Counted from the stretch's first letter, positions 28,210 through 38,106 are shown. The stretch: DNA of 64,000 nt from an uncultured Pelagibacteraceae bacterium (GCA_902562205.1 CACESO010000001.1:62001-126000); one strand, 5' to 3'. Notes: a model not told the origin generated them from the sequence alone. Translations and numbers: made by a program.

Positions 28210-29037
28210 TTATTCCCAATTAGCTGTAGGAGGTAAAGACATCAAAATAGCTTCGACATTTCCTCCTGTTTGTAATCCAAATTTTGTACCTCTATCATGT
28301 AGCAAATTAAATTCAACGTACCTACCTCTTTTTTTATTTTGGATTAGTTTGTCCTTTTTTTTCCATCTTTTTTTAAATTTCTTTGCAATTATTTCTTTAA
28401 ATAAATATGAAAAAGTTATACCTACGTCTCTTACAAAAGCAAAATCTCTGTCCCAATTTTCCTTCTTATAATCAAAAAATATTCCTCCAATTCCTCTCGG
28501 TTCATTCCTATGATGTAAATAAAAGTAATCATCACACCATTTTTTATATTTTTTGTAATAGTTTTTGCCATGTTTATTGCACATCATTTTTAATTTTTTC
28601 TCAACAATTTTTTCTAGCGCTGAATCTTTAAAGCAAGGAGTAAAATCCATACCTCCACCAAACCATCCATGATCTGTAATTATGTATCTCGTATTAAAAT
28701 GCATTGCTGGGATATAAGGATTTTTCATATGCATAACAATTGATATTCCTGATGCCCAAAAATTTTTACTGTTGTTAAATCTAGGTATTTTTTTTTTAAA
28801 TTCATTTGAAAAATTGCCATATACTTCAGAAAAATTTACACCTACTTTCTCAAAAATATTTCCGTTTTTAAGAAGCTTTGATTTTCCACCTCCCTCATCT
28901 TTTGTTTCGCTTCTAGACCACACCTTCGTTTTAAAATAAGAGGATCCATTTTCAATATTTTCAATTTCGTGACAAATTAATTCTTGAATTGTTAAAAACC
29001 AATTTCGCGCTAACTTTTTTTTAATATTTTCTTCCAT
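28210..29037 (-). CDS. hemF: Oxygen-dependent coproporphyrinogen III oxidase
   Basis: Converts coproporphyrinogen III to protoporphyrinogen IX with O2 in haem synthesis. The 275-residue protein contains SIVMHMKNPYIPAMHFNTRY (about 93-112), WFGGGMDFTPCF and YLHHRNEPRGIGGIFFDY, all HemF hallmarks, and ends LLHDRGTKFGLQTGGNVEAILMSLPP. Use of the aerobic form fits the cytochrome oxidase genes in this window and an obligate aerobe. Confidence 0.97.
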   Translation of the reverse strand: MEENIKKKLARNWFLTIQELICHEIENIENGSSYFKTKVWSRSETKDEGGGKSKLLKNGNIFEKVGVNFSEVYGNFSNEFKKKIPRFNNSKNFWASGISIVMHMKNPYIPAMHFNTRYIITDHGWFGGGMDFTPCFKDSALEKIVEKKLKMMCNKHGKNYYKKYKKWCDDYFYLHHRNEPRGIGGIFFDYKKENWDRDFAFVRDVGITFSYLFKEIIAKKFKKRWKKKDKLIQNKKRGRYVEFNLLHDRGTKFGLQTGGNVEAILMSLPPTANWE

Positions 29038-29049
29038 AGATTAGTTTGA

Positions 29050-29508
29050 TTATAATATTAATTTTGACACCACCATAGATACAGTGGTCGATAAGTTTAA
29101 TGACCTTTTTTTTTGAAGAAGAGGTATTTTTATTCTTTTGTCTACTTCATGATGAATATTCTTTGGTACACCTGCACTTTCTCTACCAAATAAAAAAGTA
29201 TCATTTTTTTTTATTTTAAATGATTTGATCGAATCTTTAGCTTTTGTGGTCATTAAAACCACTCTTGAATTTTTCTTTGCTTCAAAAAATTGATCTGAAT
29301 TCTCGTAAATTTTAATCATTTTTTCATCTAAATAGTCCATTACCACTCTTCTAAAACGCTTGTCATGAAAAGTGAAGCCACATGGCTCAATAATCTCCAA
29401 TTTTACACCCAAACATGAGCAAGTTCTTATTATGGATGCAGTATTTTGAGGAATGTCAGGCTGATAGAGAGCAATTTTAGCTGTTAATTTTGTCTTATTA
29501 TGTGTCAT
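29050..29508 (-). CDS. trmL: tRNA (cytidine/uridine-34 2'-O)-methyltransferase TrmL
   Basis: SPOUT-fold enzyme that methylates the wobble ribose in tRNA-Leu. The 152-residue protein begins IALYQPDIPQNTASIIRTCSCLG and has the knot motifs FLFGRESAGVPKNIH and IKIPLLQKKRSLNLSTTVSMVV. It is near the minimum size for the family. It is divergent from petA with 65 bases between. Confidence 0.92.
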   Translation of the reverse strand: MTHNKTKLTAKIALYQPDIPQNTASIIRTCSCLGVKLEIIEPCGFTFHDKRFRRVVMDYLDEKMIKIYENSDQFFEAKKNSRVVLMTTKAKDSIKSFKIKKNDTFLFGRESAGVPKNIHHEVDKRIKIPLLQKKRSLNLSTTVSMVVSKLIL

Positions 29509-29510
29509 TC

Positions 29511-29557
29511 TTGCTATAGAAAAATTCCACTTTTATATTATATGAAATCATATAATA
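29511..29557 (+). promoter_or_regulatory. petABC promoter with a perfect dyad
   Basis: TTGCTA (29511-29516) and TATATT (29534-29539) are 17 bases apart, a plausible promoter for petABC. A perfect inverted repeat, TATTATATG / CATATAATA (29536-29544 and 29549-29557, four-base spacer), covers the -10 box and likely start site, 16 bases before the petA ATG. Only one G-C pair per arm makes an RNA hairpin weak, so a dimeric DNA-binding regulator is the better reading. The binding protein is unknown. Confidence 0.55.
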
Positions 29558-29573
29558 AATAAATTAAGTATTA

Positions 29574-30086
29574 ATGTCAGACGAAAAAAAACCTAATAGA
29601 AGAGACTTTATTTTTACAGCTACAGCTGCTGTAGGAGCAGTTGGTGCGGGCGCTGCTGCATGGCCTTTAATTGATCAAATGAATCCAGATGCCTCGGTTA
29701 AGGCTCTTGCTAGCACAGAAGTAGATGTAAGTAGTTTGCAGCCAGGACAGTCAGTTACTGTTTTGTGGAGAGGCAAACCTGTATTTATTAAAAGAAGAAC
29801 AGAAAATGAAATTAACGAAGCAAGAAACGTAAACATTTCTGATTTAAAACATCCTGAGAAAGATGAGGACAGAGCGAAAAATCCAGAGTGGTTAGTTATG
29901 TTAGGTGTTTGTACTCATTTAGGATGTGTGCCACTTGGTGACAAAGGTGAATATGGCGGCTGGTTTTGCCCATGTCATGGTTCACATTATGATACATCTG
30001 GAAGAATAAGAAAAGGTCCAGCCCCAACCAATTTAGAAATTCCAAATTACGAATTTGTAAACAGTAACACGATTAAGATAGGTTAA
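29574..30086 (+). CDS. petA: Ubiquinol-cytochrome c reductase Rieske iron-sulfur subunit
   Basis: 2Fe-2S subunit of the cytochrome bc1 complex that takes electrons from ubiquinol. The 170-residue protein carries a Tat-type leader ([19 protein letters not shown]) that stays as the membrane anchor. The two cluster motifs are CTHLGC (about 122-127) and [20 protein letters not shown]. It is the first gene of petABC; petB starts one base after it. Confidence 0.97.
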   Translation: MSDEKKPNRRDFIFTATAAVGAVGAGAAAWPLIDQMNPDASVKALASTEVDVSSLQPGQSVTVLWRGKPVFIKRRTENEINEARNVNISDLKHPEKDEDRAKNPEWLVMLGVCTHLGCVPLGDKGEYGGWFCPCHGSHYDTSGRIRKGPAPTNLEIPNYEFVNSNTIKIG

Positions 30087-30087
30087 A

Positions 30088-31356
30088 ATGAGCGATCACA
30101 ATTACACACCATCATCAAAATTTGGAAAATGGTTTAATGATAGGTTACCTTTGCTGACTCTAGCAAATCATTTAACAGATTACCCAACTCCTAAAAATTT
30201 GAACTATTGGTGGACGTTTGGGGGTATTTTAACATTTTGTTTAATTACTCAAATTATAACAGGTCTTGTTTTGGCTATGCATTACATAGCTCATGCAGAC
30301 TTAGCTTTTAGTAGCGTTGAACACATTATGAGAGACGTAAACTATGGATGGCTCATAAGATATATTCATGCAAACGGAGCTTCAATGTTTTTCCTAGCAG
30401 TTTACATTCACATATTTAGATCTTTGTTTTACGGGTCTTATAAAGCCCCAAGAGAGATTATATGGATTTTGGGAATTATGATTTACTTATTAATGATGGC
30501 CGCAGCTTTTATGGGTTATGTATTACCTTGGGGACAAATGAGTTTTTGGGGAGCTACAGTTATTACTAATTTGTTTAGTGCCATTCCTTTAGTGGGAGAA
30601 AGTATAACTACATGGTTATGGGGCGGTTACTCAGTGGACAATCCAACGTTAACAAGATTTTTTACACTACACTATCTTATACCTTTTTTAATTTTGGGTC
30701 TGGTTGTTTTACACATTTGGGCACTTCATGTTCCAGGTAATAATAATCCTGTAGGTATAGATATTCAAAAGCCCTCAAAAGATACTGTGCCTTTCCATCC
30801 TTACATTGTAATAAAAGATTTATTTGCATTACTTTTATTTATGATTGTATTTGCCTTCTTTGTATTTTACTCTCCAAACATTCTTGGACATGCAGACAAT
30901 TATATAGAAGCGAACCCGTTAGTAACCCCAGCTCATATTGTACCAGAGTGGTATTTGTTACCATTTTACGCAATCCTAAGATCAATTCCTGATAAGCTAT
31001 TAGGAGTTGTTGCAATGTTATCAGCGATATTTATTTTAGCGGCATTACCATGGTTAGACACTTCAAAAGTAAGATCAGCAGTATTTAGACCGTTATACAA
31101 ACAATTTTACTGGATACTTGTAATCGATGTTTTAATATTAGGTTATGTAGGGGCAATGCCAGCAGAGGGATTATATTTATTAATTGCAAGAGTAGCTACC
31201 GCATATTACTTTTTACATTTTTTATTGATACTTCCAATTTTGGGTAAAATTGAAAAAACAACACCTTTACCTTTAAGTATTACTAGTCCAGTTTTAGGAG
31301 GATCGGCAGATCTTGCAATGGCAAAAAATACGGATGTAAGAAAAGAGAAGTTATAG
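30088..31356 (+). CDS. petB: Cytochrome b of the bc1 complex
   Basis: Eight-helix protein with haems bL and bH, site of the Q cycle. The 422-residue protein shows haem histidine pairs in [11 protein letters not shown] with [11 protein letters not shown], and in [10 protein letters not shown] with [10 protein letters not shown]. The Qo-site [18 protein letters not shown] and [16 protein letters not shown] are present. Its TAG overlaps the petC GTG start by one base. Confidence 0.98.
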   Translation: MSDHNYTPSSKFGKWFNDRLPLLTLANHLTDYPTPKNLNYWWTFGGILTFCLITQIITGLVLAMHYIAHADLAFSSVEHIMRDVNYGWLIRYIHANGASMFFLAVYIHIFRSLFYGSYKAPREIIWILGIMIYLLMMAAAFMGYVLPWGQMSFWGATVITNLFSAIPLVGESITTWLWGGYSVDNPTLTRFFTLHYLIPFLILGLVVLHIWALHVPGNNNPVGIDIQKPSKDTVPFHPYIVIKDLFALLLFMIVFAFFVFYSPNILGHADNYIEANPLVTPAHIVPEWYLLPFYAILRSIPDKLLGVVAMLSAIFILAALPWLDTSKVRSAVFRPLYKQFYWILVIDVLILGYVGAMPAEGLYLLIARVATAYYFLHFLLILPILGKIEKTTPLPLSITSPVLGGSADLAMAKNTDVRKEKL

Positions 31357-32138
31357 TGCAAAGAATATTTAAAATTCTTTTTTTCCTTTTAATTTTGAAT
31401 ACAAATTTTGCAAACTCAATATCTGCAGAAAACACAAGTAAATTATTGACAACTGACTGGTCTTTCAAAGGTCCATTCGGTAAATTCGATAGAGCTTCAC
31501 TTCAAAGAGGTTATCAAGTTTACAATGAAGTCTGTGCTTCTTGTCACTCTTTAAAATATGTTTCATATAGAAACTTGTCTGAAAAAGGTGGGCCAGAATT
31601 TTCTGTAAAAGAAGCAAAAGCCATTGCTGCAAGCTTTGAAATTACTGATGGTCCAAATCAAGACGGTGAAATGTTTACAAGACCAGCCAAACTTTCTGAT
31701 AAATTTGTGATGCCATACAGTAATGAAGAGGAAGCTAAATCAGCTAATGGAGGTGCTTATCCACCAGATATGTCTGTTTTAGTGAAGGCAAGAGCAGGCG
31801 GTGCAGATTATATATACTCAGTTTTACTAGGCTATGTGGACCCACCAGAAAATATAAAACTAGATGATGGGGTTTATTACAACAAATACATGTACGGAAA
31901 CAAAATCAAGATGCCTAAACAACTTTCTGATGGTCTTGTAGAATATTCTGACGGGACAAATGCTACTGAAGAACAAATGGCAAAAGATGTTACAAGCTTT
32001 CTTATGTGGACTGCAGAACCTCATTTAGAGCAAAGGCACAAAACAGGATTTAGGGCAATTGTTTATTTGATCATACTTACTGTGCTAGTCTACTTTAGTA
32101 TGAAAAAAATATGGTCAAGAGTTGAAACGAATGTTTAA
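31356..32138 (+). CDS. petC: Cytochrome c1 of the bc1 complex
   Basis: Membrane-anchored c-type cytochrome that passes electrons to soluble cytochrome c. The 260-residue precursor starts at GTG, has a signal peptide (about 1-24), the haem site CASCHSLKYVSYRN (about 54-67), GGAYPPDMSVLVKARAGG, a candidate Met ligand in KIKMPKQLSDG, and a C-terminal anchor helix (about 234-252). Its last 24 bases overlap the 3' end of ychF on the other strand. Confidence 0.97.
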   Translation: MQRIFKILFFLLILNTNFANSISAENTSKLLTTDWSFKGPFGKFDRASLQRGYQVYNEVCASCHSLKYVSYRNLSEKGGPEFSVKEAKAIAASFEITDGPNQDGEMFTRPAKLSDKFVMPYSNEEEAKSANGGAYPPDMSVLVKARAGGADYIYSVLLGYVDPPENIKLDDGVYYNKYMYGNKIKMPKQLSDGLVEYSDGTNATEEQMAKDVTSFLMWTAEPHLEQRHKTGFRAIVYLIILTVLVYFSMKKIWSRVETNV

Positions 32139-33188
32139 AATATCACCGTCTTTTACAATATAATCCTTTCCCTCTAACCTCATTTTACCATTATTTTTAG
32201 AATTGACCCAACCATCATTATCTAAAAAATCATCATACGAAATAGTTTCCGCTCTAATAAAACCTTTTTCAAAATCTGTATGAATTTTTCCTGCAGCAGT
32301 GGGCGCTAAACTATTTTTTTCAATTGTCCAAGCTCTACTTTCTTCAGGGCCTGACGTAAAAAAAGTATTTAATTCTAACAATTTATAACCTTTATTAATT
32401 AGGTTATTTAAACCTGTTGTTTTAATTCCCATAACTTTCATAAAATTTTCTTTTTCATCATTATTTAATTGATTAATTTGGTTTTCGATATCAGCTGATA
32501 TAATTAAAACATTTTCCATATTTACAGATTTTTTTACTTGTTCGGTATATTTATTACCATTTTGTATACTGTCTTCATCAACATTGCACACGTATAACTT
32601 TGGTTTTAATGAGAGAAGACCAGAAGAGGATATCTCATTTTTATCGAAATTCTGCTTTAAGTTATCAATTGGCTTATCATTATTAATTAATTCTAATGCT
32701 TGATTAAGTAATTCAAATTCTTTTTCATTTAAATTTTTTTTATTTTTTTTATCAATTCTTTTTTGAATTGACTCTAAATCTGCTAATTTCATTTCAGTCT
32801 CTATAATTTCTAAATCTCTAATTGGATCGACATTAGGATTAACGTTTTGAATATCAGTGGAGTCGAAACATCTTAAAAGATGTATAATCGCATCAACTTC
32901 TCTTATATGGGATAAAAATTTATTTCCTAAACCTTCACCTTTCGAGGCTCCTTTTACAAGTCCTGCGATGTCCACAAAAGTAATACTTGTATAAATTTTT
33001 TTTTTGGATTTTGAGATCTGAACAAGTTTATCGAGCCTTGTGTCTACAACAGGTACCATACCAACATTAGGTTCGATTGTGCAAAAAGGAAAATTTCCAG
33101 AAAGTGCTTTGGTAGAGTTTGTTAATGCATTAAATAAAGTTGATTTTCCAACATTAGGCAAACCTACGATACCGCATTTAAAACCCAT
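32115..33188 (-). CDS. ychF: Ribosome-associated ATPase YchF (Obg family)
   Basis: Conserved P-loop protein bound to ribosomes that prefers ATP. The 357-residue protein has GLPNVGKSTLFNALTNS, FPFCTIEPNVGMVPV, DIAGLVKGASKGEGLGNKFL, and the C-terminal TGS domain with GWTYWH-like ends replaced here by FEKGFIRAETISYDDF. The base-recognition motif reads CNVDED, typical of YchF, where GTPases have NKxD. It ends the lgt-to-ychF run and is four bases from pth. Confidence 0.95.
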   Translation of the reverse strand: MGFKCGIVGLPNVGKSTLFNALTNSTKALSGNFPFCTIEPNVGMVPVVDTRLDKLVQISKSKKKIYTSITFVDIAGLVKGASKGEGLGNKFLSHIREVDAIIHLLRCFDSTDIQNVNPNVDPIRDLEIIETEMKLADLESIQKRIDKKNKKNLNEKEFELLNQALELINNDKPIDNLKQNFDKNEISSSGLLSLKPKLYVCNVDEDSIQNGNKYTEQVKKSVNMENVLIISADIENQINQLNNDEKENFMKVMGIKTTGLNNLINKGYKLLELNTFFTSGPEESRAWTIEKNSLAPTAAGKIHTDFEKGFIRAETISYDDFLDNDGWVNSKNNGKMRLEGKDYIVKDGDILNIRFNS

Positions 33189-33192
33189 TTAA

Positions 33193-33753
33193 TTATTTAT
33201 TGTTTACGGTACTTGAAAATAAGTCCAGTTTTTTTTCAATCAGAATTGATAAATTATCTGTGATATTTTCTTTTATTGACTCAAGTTCTGTTTTCTCATC
33301 CTCATCAAAATCTTTCAGGACGTGGTCATTTACTGCTATGTTATTTTTCGGTTTGCCAATACCAATTCGAACTCTTGAATATTCCTTTCCAATAAACTTA
33401 TCAATTGAGGCAATACCATTATGACCTGCATCCGAGCCCCCAAACTTTGCTTTAACTTTCCCAAAATCAATATCTAAATCATCATGAAAAACAATTACAT
33501 CTTCTGCATCAATTTTAAAGTACTCCATTAATTCTCTGATACATATCCCCGAATTATTCATAAAGGTTAGAGGTTTTATAGCATAAACTTTCTTATTATT
33601 GATGTTTCCGGTTGTAAGAAGTCCTTTAAATTTTGGTTTTTGTTTTGATAACTTAAATTTATTATTTATTGCATCAATAATTTTAAAACCGATGTTGTGT
33701 CTATTATTTTCAGAATTCGGTGTAGGATTTCCTAGGCCAACAAAAAGTAACAT
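33193..33753 (-). CDS. pth: Peptidyl-tRNA hydrolase
   Basis: Releases peptides from prematurely dropped peptidyl-tRNA. The 186-residue protein has LFVGLGNPTPNSENNRHNIGF with the catalytic His, MNNSGICIRELM, and FHDDLDIDFGKVKAKFGGSDAGHNG with the catalytic Asp. The order rplY-pth-ychF is widely conserved in proteobacteria and is kept here. Confidence 0.96.
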   Translation of the reverse strand: MLLFVGLGNPTPNSENNRHNIGFKIIDAINNKFKLSKQKPKFKGLLTTGNINNKKVYAIKPLTFMNNSGICIRELMEYFKIDAEDVIVFHDDLDIDFGKVKAKFGGSDAGHNGIASIDKFIGKEYSRVRIGIGKPKNNIAVNDHVLKDFDEDEKTELESIKENITDNLSILIEKKLDLFSSTVNNK

Positions 33754-33780
33754 TATTTAATTAAATTCTTCAATTGTAAA

Positions 33781-34521
33781 TTATTTTTTCTCTGATTGAC
33801 CTTTTTTTGGGTCCTCTTTTTTATCAGCTTCTTTTTTCTCACCCTCAGCCCCTTTAGCATCTTTTGCATCACCAGTTTCTGCGGCTCCTTCATCAGTTGC
33901 AGCAGCTGCTTCCGCACCTTCTGCTCCTTCTTCTGTCTCTGCTGGTTTTTCTGGTTCTTTAATAACTGTTGGTGCTGCTACAGTTGCGATCACAAAGTCT
34001 CTTCCACGAATAGTTGGTTCAACATTTTCAGGAAGTTTAATTGAAGAAATTTTAAAAGAATGTCCTATATCAACTCCATCTAAATCAACAATCAGTTCAC
34101 TTGGAATGTTTTCAGATGGACATTTTAGTTCTACTTTCCTACGAACTATATTTAATACACCACCTCTTTTCAAACCAGGAGATTTTTCTGTGTTGATAAA
34201 ATTTACTGGTATTTCAATTATTACACTTGAACCTTTTACAATTCTTAAAAAGTCAATATGAATTGGATCGTCAGTTAAGATATCGTAAGAAATTTCTTTA
34301 GGTAAAACATTTTCATCCTTACCGTCAATTTTTAAATTTAATATACTTGATAAAAAGTTCTCTTTCTCAATTAAATTTTTCAATAATTTTTTTGATATAG
34401 ATATTTTTTGAGTTTCAGATTTTCCACCATATACTATACCAGGAACATTACCTTCTGATCTTAGTTTATTTACTTCACCAGAAGTTTTGGTATTTCTTAA
34501 ACTCGCATCTATCGTATTCAT
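33781..34521 (-). CDS. rplY: 50S ribosomal protein L25, long Ctc/TL5 form
   Basis: Binds 5S rRNA. The 246-residue protein has the L25 domain (about 1-95, with GNVPGIVYGGKSETQKISI) and the TL5 C-terminal beta domain (about 96-185, with LKRGGVLNIVRRKVELKCP). It ends in a low-complexity tail of about 60 residues rich in Ala, Glu, Gly and Lys. Such tails are common in this family. It lies upstream of pth and downstream of prs. Confidence 0.95.
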   Translation of the reverse strand: MNTIDASLRNTKTSGEVNKLRSEGNVPGIVYGGKSETQKISISKKLLKNLIEKENFLSSILNLKIDGKDENVLPKEISYDILTDDPIHIDFLRIVKGSSVIIEIPVNFINTEKSPGLKRGGVLNIVRRKVELKCPSENIPSELIVDLDGVDIGHSFKISSIKLPENVEPTIRGRDFVIATVAAPTVIKEPEKPAETEEGAEGAEAAAATDEGAAETGDAKDAKGAEGEKKEADKKEDPKKGQSEKK

Positions 34522-34566
34522 AAAGAAAAAGCGTTTTAACTCAAGTTAGTTAATAAAACAAGTAAA

Positions 34567-35499
34567 TTATTTAAACAAAAATGAAACAGATGTAGAATTT
34601 GATATTCTTCTAATTGCTTCACCCATTAAGTTAGAAATTGACAAAATTTCAATATTTTTAGCGGATCTTACTTTATTCTCATTGTTAATTGTGTCTGTAA
34701 TAACAAGTTTTTTGATTGGAGAATTTTTAATAGATTTCACAGCATCTCCACTTAAGACACCGTGAGAAATGTAAACATATACATCTTTGGCACCTCTTTG
34801 TTTAAGTGCCTTGGCTGCATTAACGATTGTTCCACCAGAGTCGATTATATCGTCAACGATTATGCAAGTTTTTCCTTTCACATCTCCAATGACATTCATG
34901 ACTTGTGATTGACCAGGCTTAGGTCTTCTTTTATCAACAATTGCAAGTCCTACATTTAAAATTCTACCTAAGGCTCTTGATCTTTCAACTCCTCCGACGT
35001 CCGGCGCAACACAAATTATATTTTTACTTTTAATTTTTTTCTTAATATGTCTTGCAAACAATGGGGTTGTAAAAAGGTTATCTACCGGAATATCGAAAAA
35101 ACCTTGAATTTGACCAGCGTGCAAATCTACAGTAACAACTCTATCCGCCCCTGCTTGTGTGATTAAGTTCGAAACCAATTTTGCAGAAATAGAGGTTCTA
35201 GGCACCACTTTTCTATCTTGTCTAGCGTAACCAAAATAAGGAATTACTGCTGTGATATTTTTAGCAGATGATCTTTTGAGAGCATCTATACAAAGCAACA
35301 TTTCCATTAAATTGTCATTAGCTGGAGAAGAAACTGACTGAATGAAAAAAATATTATTACCTCTTATATTTTCGTTTATCTCTACATAAATTTCACCGTC
35401 TTTAAATTTTCTTATATTAGAATTTACAAGTTTTTCTTTTAAATATTTTGCAATTTTTGAGCTGAGATTTTTGTTGCTGTTTCCGGTGAGAAGTTTCAT
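34567..35499 (-). CDS. prs: Ribose-phosphate pyrophosphokinase
   Basis: Makes PRPP for nucleotide, His and Trp synthesis. The 310-residue protein contains the ATP/metal site VVTVDLHAGQIQGFFDIPVDN (about 125-145), YFGYARQDRK and the PRPP loop IVDDIIDSGGTIVNAAKAL (about 215-233). Length is standard for class I enzymes. The rplY neighbour, 45 bases downstream, is a common pairing. Confidence 0.97.
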   Translation of the reverse strand: MKLLTGNSNKNLSSKIAKYLKEKLVNSNIRKFKDGEIYVEINENIRGNNIFFIQSVSSPANDNLMEMLLCIDALKRSSAKNITAVIPYFGYARQDRKVVPRTSISAKLVSNLITQAGADRVVTVDLHAGQIQGFFDIPVDNLFTTPLFARHIKKKIKSKNIICVAPDVGGVERSRALGRILNVGLAIVDKRRPKPGQSQVMNVIGDVKGKTCIIVDDIIDSGGTIVNAAKALKQRGAKDVYVYISHGVLSGDAVKSIKNSPIKKLVITDTINNENKVRSAKNIEILSISNLMGEAIRRISNSTSVSFLFK

Positions 35500-35512
35500 T
35501 TTTTAGAAAAAG

Positions 35513-36268
35513 TTATTTAAGCATAATTATAGATATATTTCTACCATAATCATTCTCTTTATTTTTTAAAGCTCTCCTTGCACTAAAGAATTCAGTCCTA
35601 TTTTTGAAAGTATCTTTGTTAATTATATCTATATTATTAATCTTTAATGATCTTAACTGAGATTTGATAAATTCTTTTAAATTAAAAAAAATTCTACTTT
35701 TTTTAAAGTAAAAAAATTTACGATTTCGACTATTAAGGTTTAAAAATTTTTCCATAAAATTCCTCTTTACCTCATAGTTTTCCCTAAATATTGATGGACC
35801 TATGACTGCAGATATATTTTGGTTTTCAGAGCCTTTTTTAATCATAAATTTTATACACTTTTTTAGAATATTTTTAAAAGCGCCCTTCCAGCCAACATGT
35901 ATAGCTGCAATCATTGGCAATTTTTTGTCATAAATAAGAACTGGAGCACAATCAGCAGTTAAAATACCTAAAGCTAAATTTTTCTTTGTTGTAATCAAGC
36001 CATCTCCGACAAGTTTTTTTGAGGGTCTTTTCAAAATAAAGTGACATTTGTTACTGTGTGTTTGTTTGAGCAATATTAGGTTTTTTGGAGAAACTTTAAA
36101 CTTTTTTGAAACAATTTTTAAATTTTTTTTAACATTAGAAATTTTATCATTAGAACCAGGGCCACAATTTAAGGCACTATAAATTCCATTTGATACTCCT
36201 CCTTTTTTTCCAAAAAAACCGTGTGAAATATTTTTAATCTTTACTAATTTTTTAGATTTTAATGTCAT
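35513..36268 (-). CDS. pgeF: Peptidoglycan editing factor PgeF (YfiH/YlmD, laccase domain)
   Basis: Purine-nucleoside or peptidoglycan-precursor processing enzyme of the multicopper-oxidase-like DUF152 family. The 251-residue protein has LLKQTHSNKC, GLITTKKNLALGILTADCAPVLIYD and IAAIHVGWKGAFKN, which hold the metal histidines and cysteine. It overlaps midA by 17 bases. The lgt-midA-pgeF order is common in alphaproteobacteria. Confidence 0.9.
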   Translation of the reverse strand: MTLKSKKLVKIKNISHGFFGKKGGVSNGIYSALNCGPGSNDKISNVKKNLKIVSKKFKVSPKNLILLKQTHSNKCHFILKRPSKKLVGDGLITTKKNLALGILTADCAPVLIYDKKLPMIAAIHVGWKGAFKNILKKCIKFMIKKGSENQNISAVIGPSIFRENYEVKRNFMEKFLNLNSRNRKFFYFKKSRIFFNLKEFIKSQLRSLKINNIDIINKDTFKNRTEFFSARRALKNKENDYGRNISIIMLK

Positions 36269-37301
36269 TAAATCCTGTCTTAAAATTGTTATCCTTCGTA
36301 GTTACAAACATTACTTTAAACAATTCACCCATCTCATCTTTGTGTGTTAGCCTTCTTATTCTTGTGTAAAGATCTGTTTTTTTTAGGAAACTCATTTTTT
36401 TCGATAATATTTCAGCTCTTAAATCTATTCCCATGTTTTTTAAAAAACTTCCTTGATTAGTAATACCACCAACTTTCAATCCATTTAAATTAACAATTTG
36501 ATTGATAAAGTTAAAATTTATATGATGAGTTATATCAATATTTTGGTAGTCATCAAAAATATTTACTTTTTTATGATTTTTAATCCCTTGTAAACTATCA
36601 TACATTTTTTTGTCAGAGGTACCATAATCAATTAATAAAATTCCCCCCGCAGAAGATTTGATTTTTTTAAAAATACTTTTTAGATATTTGACCATTAATG
36701 GTGAAAATTCTATGAAATTTTGATTTTCGTCGATACCTTGATTAAAAATTTTCCTCATCTTTTTTTTAGTAACTTTTTTCTTTTCAAGAGAGAATTTTCC
36801 ACTTTTATTTAATAATACAAAATTTTCATACCAATTTTCATTTATTTTAATAAACTGCTTTATTGGCAAAGCATCAAAAAATTCGTTGGCCAAAAATATA
36901 GTTGGAGAATTTGGTAGTTTATCAAAATTATCCAACCACTTTACACTCTTTGAAAATTTTTTTTTTTGTAATTTTTTAAGAGACACGCTTTTTTCAAAAA
37001 TAAAAAATTTGAACTTATCTTTTACAATTTCTAATTTATTTAACGTATTAATTAAGACTTCTATGAGCTCTCCATTTCCTGCACCCAATTCTACTAAATT
37101 GATTTTTTCTGGTTTATTTAAATTTTCCCAAAATGATACAACCCAAATAGCAATCATTTCAGAAAAAAGTTTTGAAATTCCTGGAGATGTAATAAAATCT
37201 CCTCTTCGACCAAATTCCATTTTTTTTTGATAATAACCTCTATTTTTTTCATAAAGAGATTTATCAATAAAATTATCTAGTGATTGAGCCTTAGCGATCA
37301 T
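36252..37301 (-). CDS. MidA/NDUFAF7-type SAM-dependent protein methyltransferase
   Basis: The 349-residue protein belongs to DUF185. It shows MEFGRRGDFITSPGISKLFSEMIAIW near the N-terminus, the SAM motif NLVELGAGNGELIEVL (about 64-79), and ILLIDYGTSDKKMYDSL. The mitochondrial relative NDUFAF7 dimethylates an arginine of the complex I NDUFS2 subunit during assembly. A similar role in complex I is inferred from family only. It overlaps lgt by four bases (ATGA). Confidence 0.85.
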   Translation of the reverse strand: MIAKAQSLDNFIDKSLYEKNRGYYQKKMEFGRRGDFITSPGISKLFSEMIAIWVVSFWENLNKPEKINLVELGAGNGELIEVLINTLNKLEIVKDKFKFFIFEKSVSLKKLQKKKFSKSVKWLDNFDKLPNSPTIFLANEFFDALPIKQFIKINENWYENFVLLNKSGKFSLEKKKVTKKKMRKIFNQGIDENQNFIEFSPLMVKYLKSIFKKIKSSAGGILLIDYGTSDKKMYDSLQGIKNHKKVNIFDDYQNIDITHHINFNFINQIVNLNGLKVGGITNQGSFLKNMGIDLRAEILSKKMSFLKKTDLYTRIRRLTHKDEMGELFKVMFVTTKDNNFKTGFNDIKI

Positions 37302-38062
37302 TTTTTTACTAATTTAAAAAGTATTACTCCAGAAATAAAAAATGCAATTGATAACATTTGCCCGTATGTAAAAATATCCATTAAGATACCTAGATGAGCA
37401 TCTGGTTCCCTTGTAAACTCAATTATAAATCTAAAAAGAGAATAAAAAATTAAAAATAGTGACGATATGACTCCAGGAACTCCTGAAAATTTTTTCCAAA
37501 GGAAATTTAGAATTATGAACAAAACAATACCTTCAAAAAAACTTTCGTATAATTGCGAAGGATGTCTAAAAAGATTATCTACCTTACTAAAATTAACTGA
37601 AAAAATAAAATCAGTTTCTCTCCCGTACAGTTCAGAATTTATAAAATTTGCAACCCTACCTAAAAAAATTCCTATCGGTGCTGCAAGAGATACCAAATCT
37701 GTATATCTAAAAAAATTTAAATAATATTTTTGAGTAAATATATAAGTGGCTAAGCAAACACCCAGCAAGCCACCATGGAAAGACATACCACCTTGCCAAA
37801 TAAAAAATATTTCAAAAGGATGACTTAAATAATAAAAAAAATTGTAAAAAATTACGTAGCCTAGCCTTCCACCAATAATTACTCCTAAAATTAGATAAGT
37901 GATAAAATCGTCGACTAAAGTTTTTTCCCTTAAATCTTTAGTTAAGAAATTTTTGATATAAAACCAACCTATTAAAAAACCAAAAATATATGCTAATGAA
38001 TACCACCTTATTTGAAAGGATAAAAATTCAAATGCGACAGGATCTAGATTATTTACAAACAT
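37298..38062 (-). CDS. lgt: Prolipoprotein diacylglyceryl transferase
   Basis: Attaches diacylglycerol to the lipobox cysteine of lipoproteins. The 254-residue membrane protein has IRWYSLAYIFGFLIGW, GGRLGYVIFYN, the strongly conserved GRVANFINSELYGR (about 138-151), HPSQLYES and the final RFIIEFTREPD. It heads the minus-strand run to ychF and faces ubiK across 44 bases. Confidence 0.96.
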   Translation of the reverse strand: MFVNNLDPVAFEFLSFQIRWYSLAYIFGFLIGWFYIKNFLTKDLREKTLVDDFITYLILGVIIGGRLGYVIFYNFFYYLSHPFEIFFIWQGGMSFHGGLLGVCLATYIFTQKYYLNFFRYTDLVSLAAPIGIFLGRVANFINSELYGRETDFIFSVNFSKVDNLFRHPSQLYESFFEGIVLFIILNFLWKKFSGVPGVISSLFLIFYSLFRFIIEFTREPDAHLGILMDIFTYGQMLSIAFFISGVILFKLVKK

Positions 38063-38106
38063 TATAAAAATGAAATATAAGATATACTATCGTAAAAAAA
38101 AAAAAT

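Noticed and set aside
36886-37230. Plus-strand open frame of 114 codons
   Set aside because: Antisense to midA, including its SAM motif; composition typical of a shadow frame.
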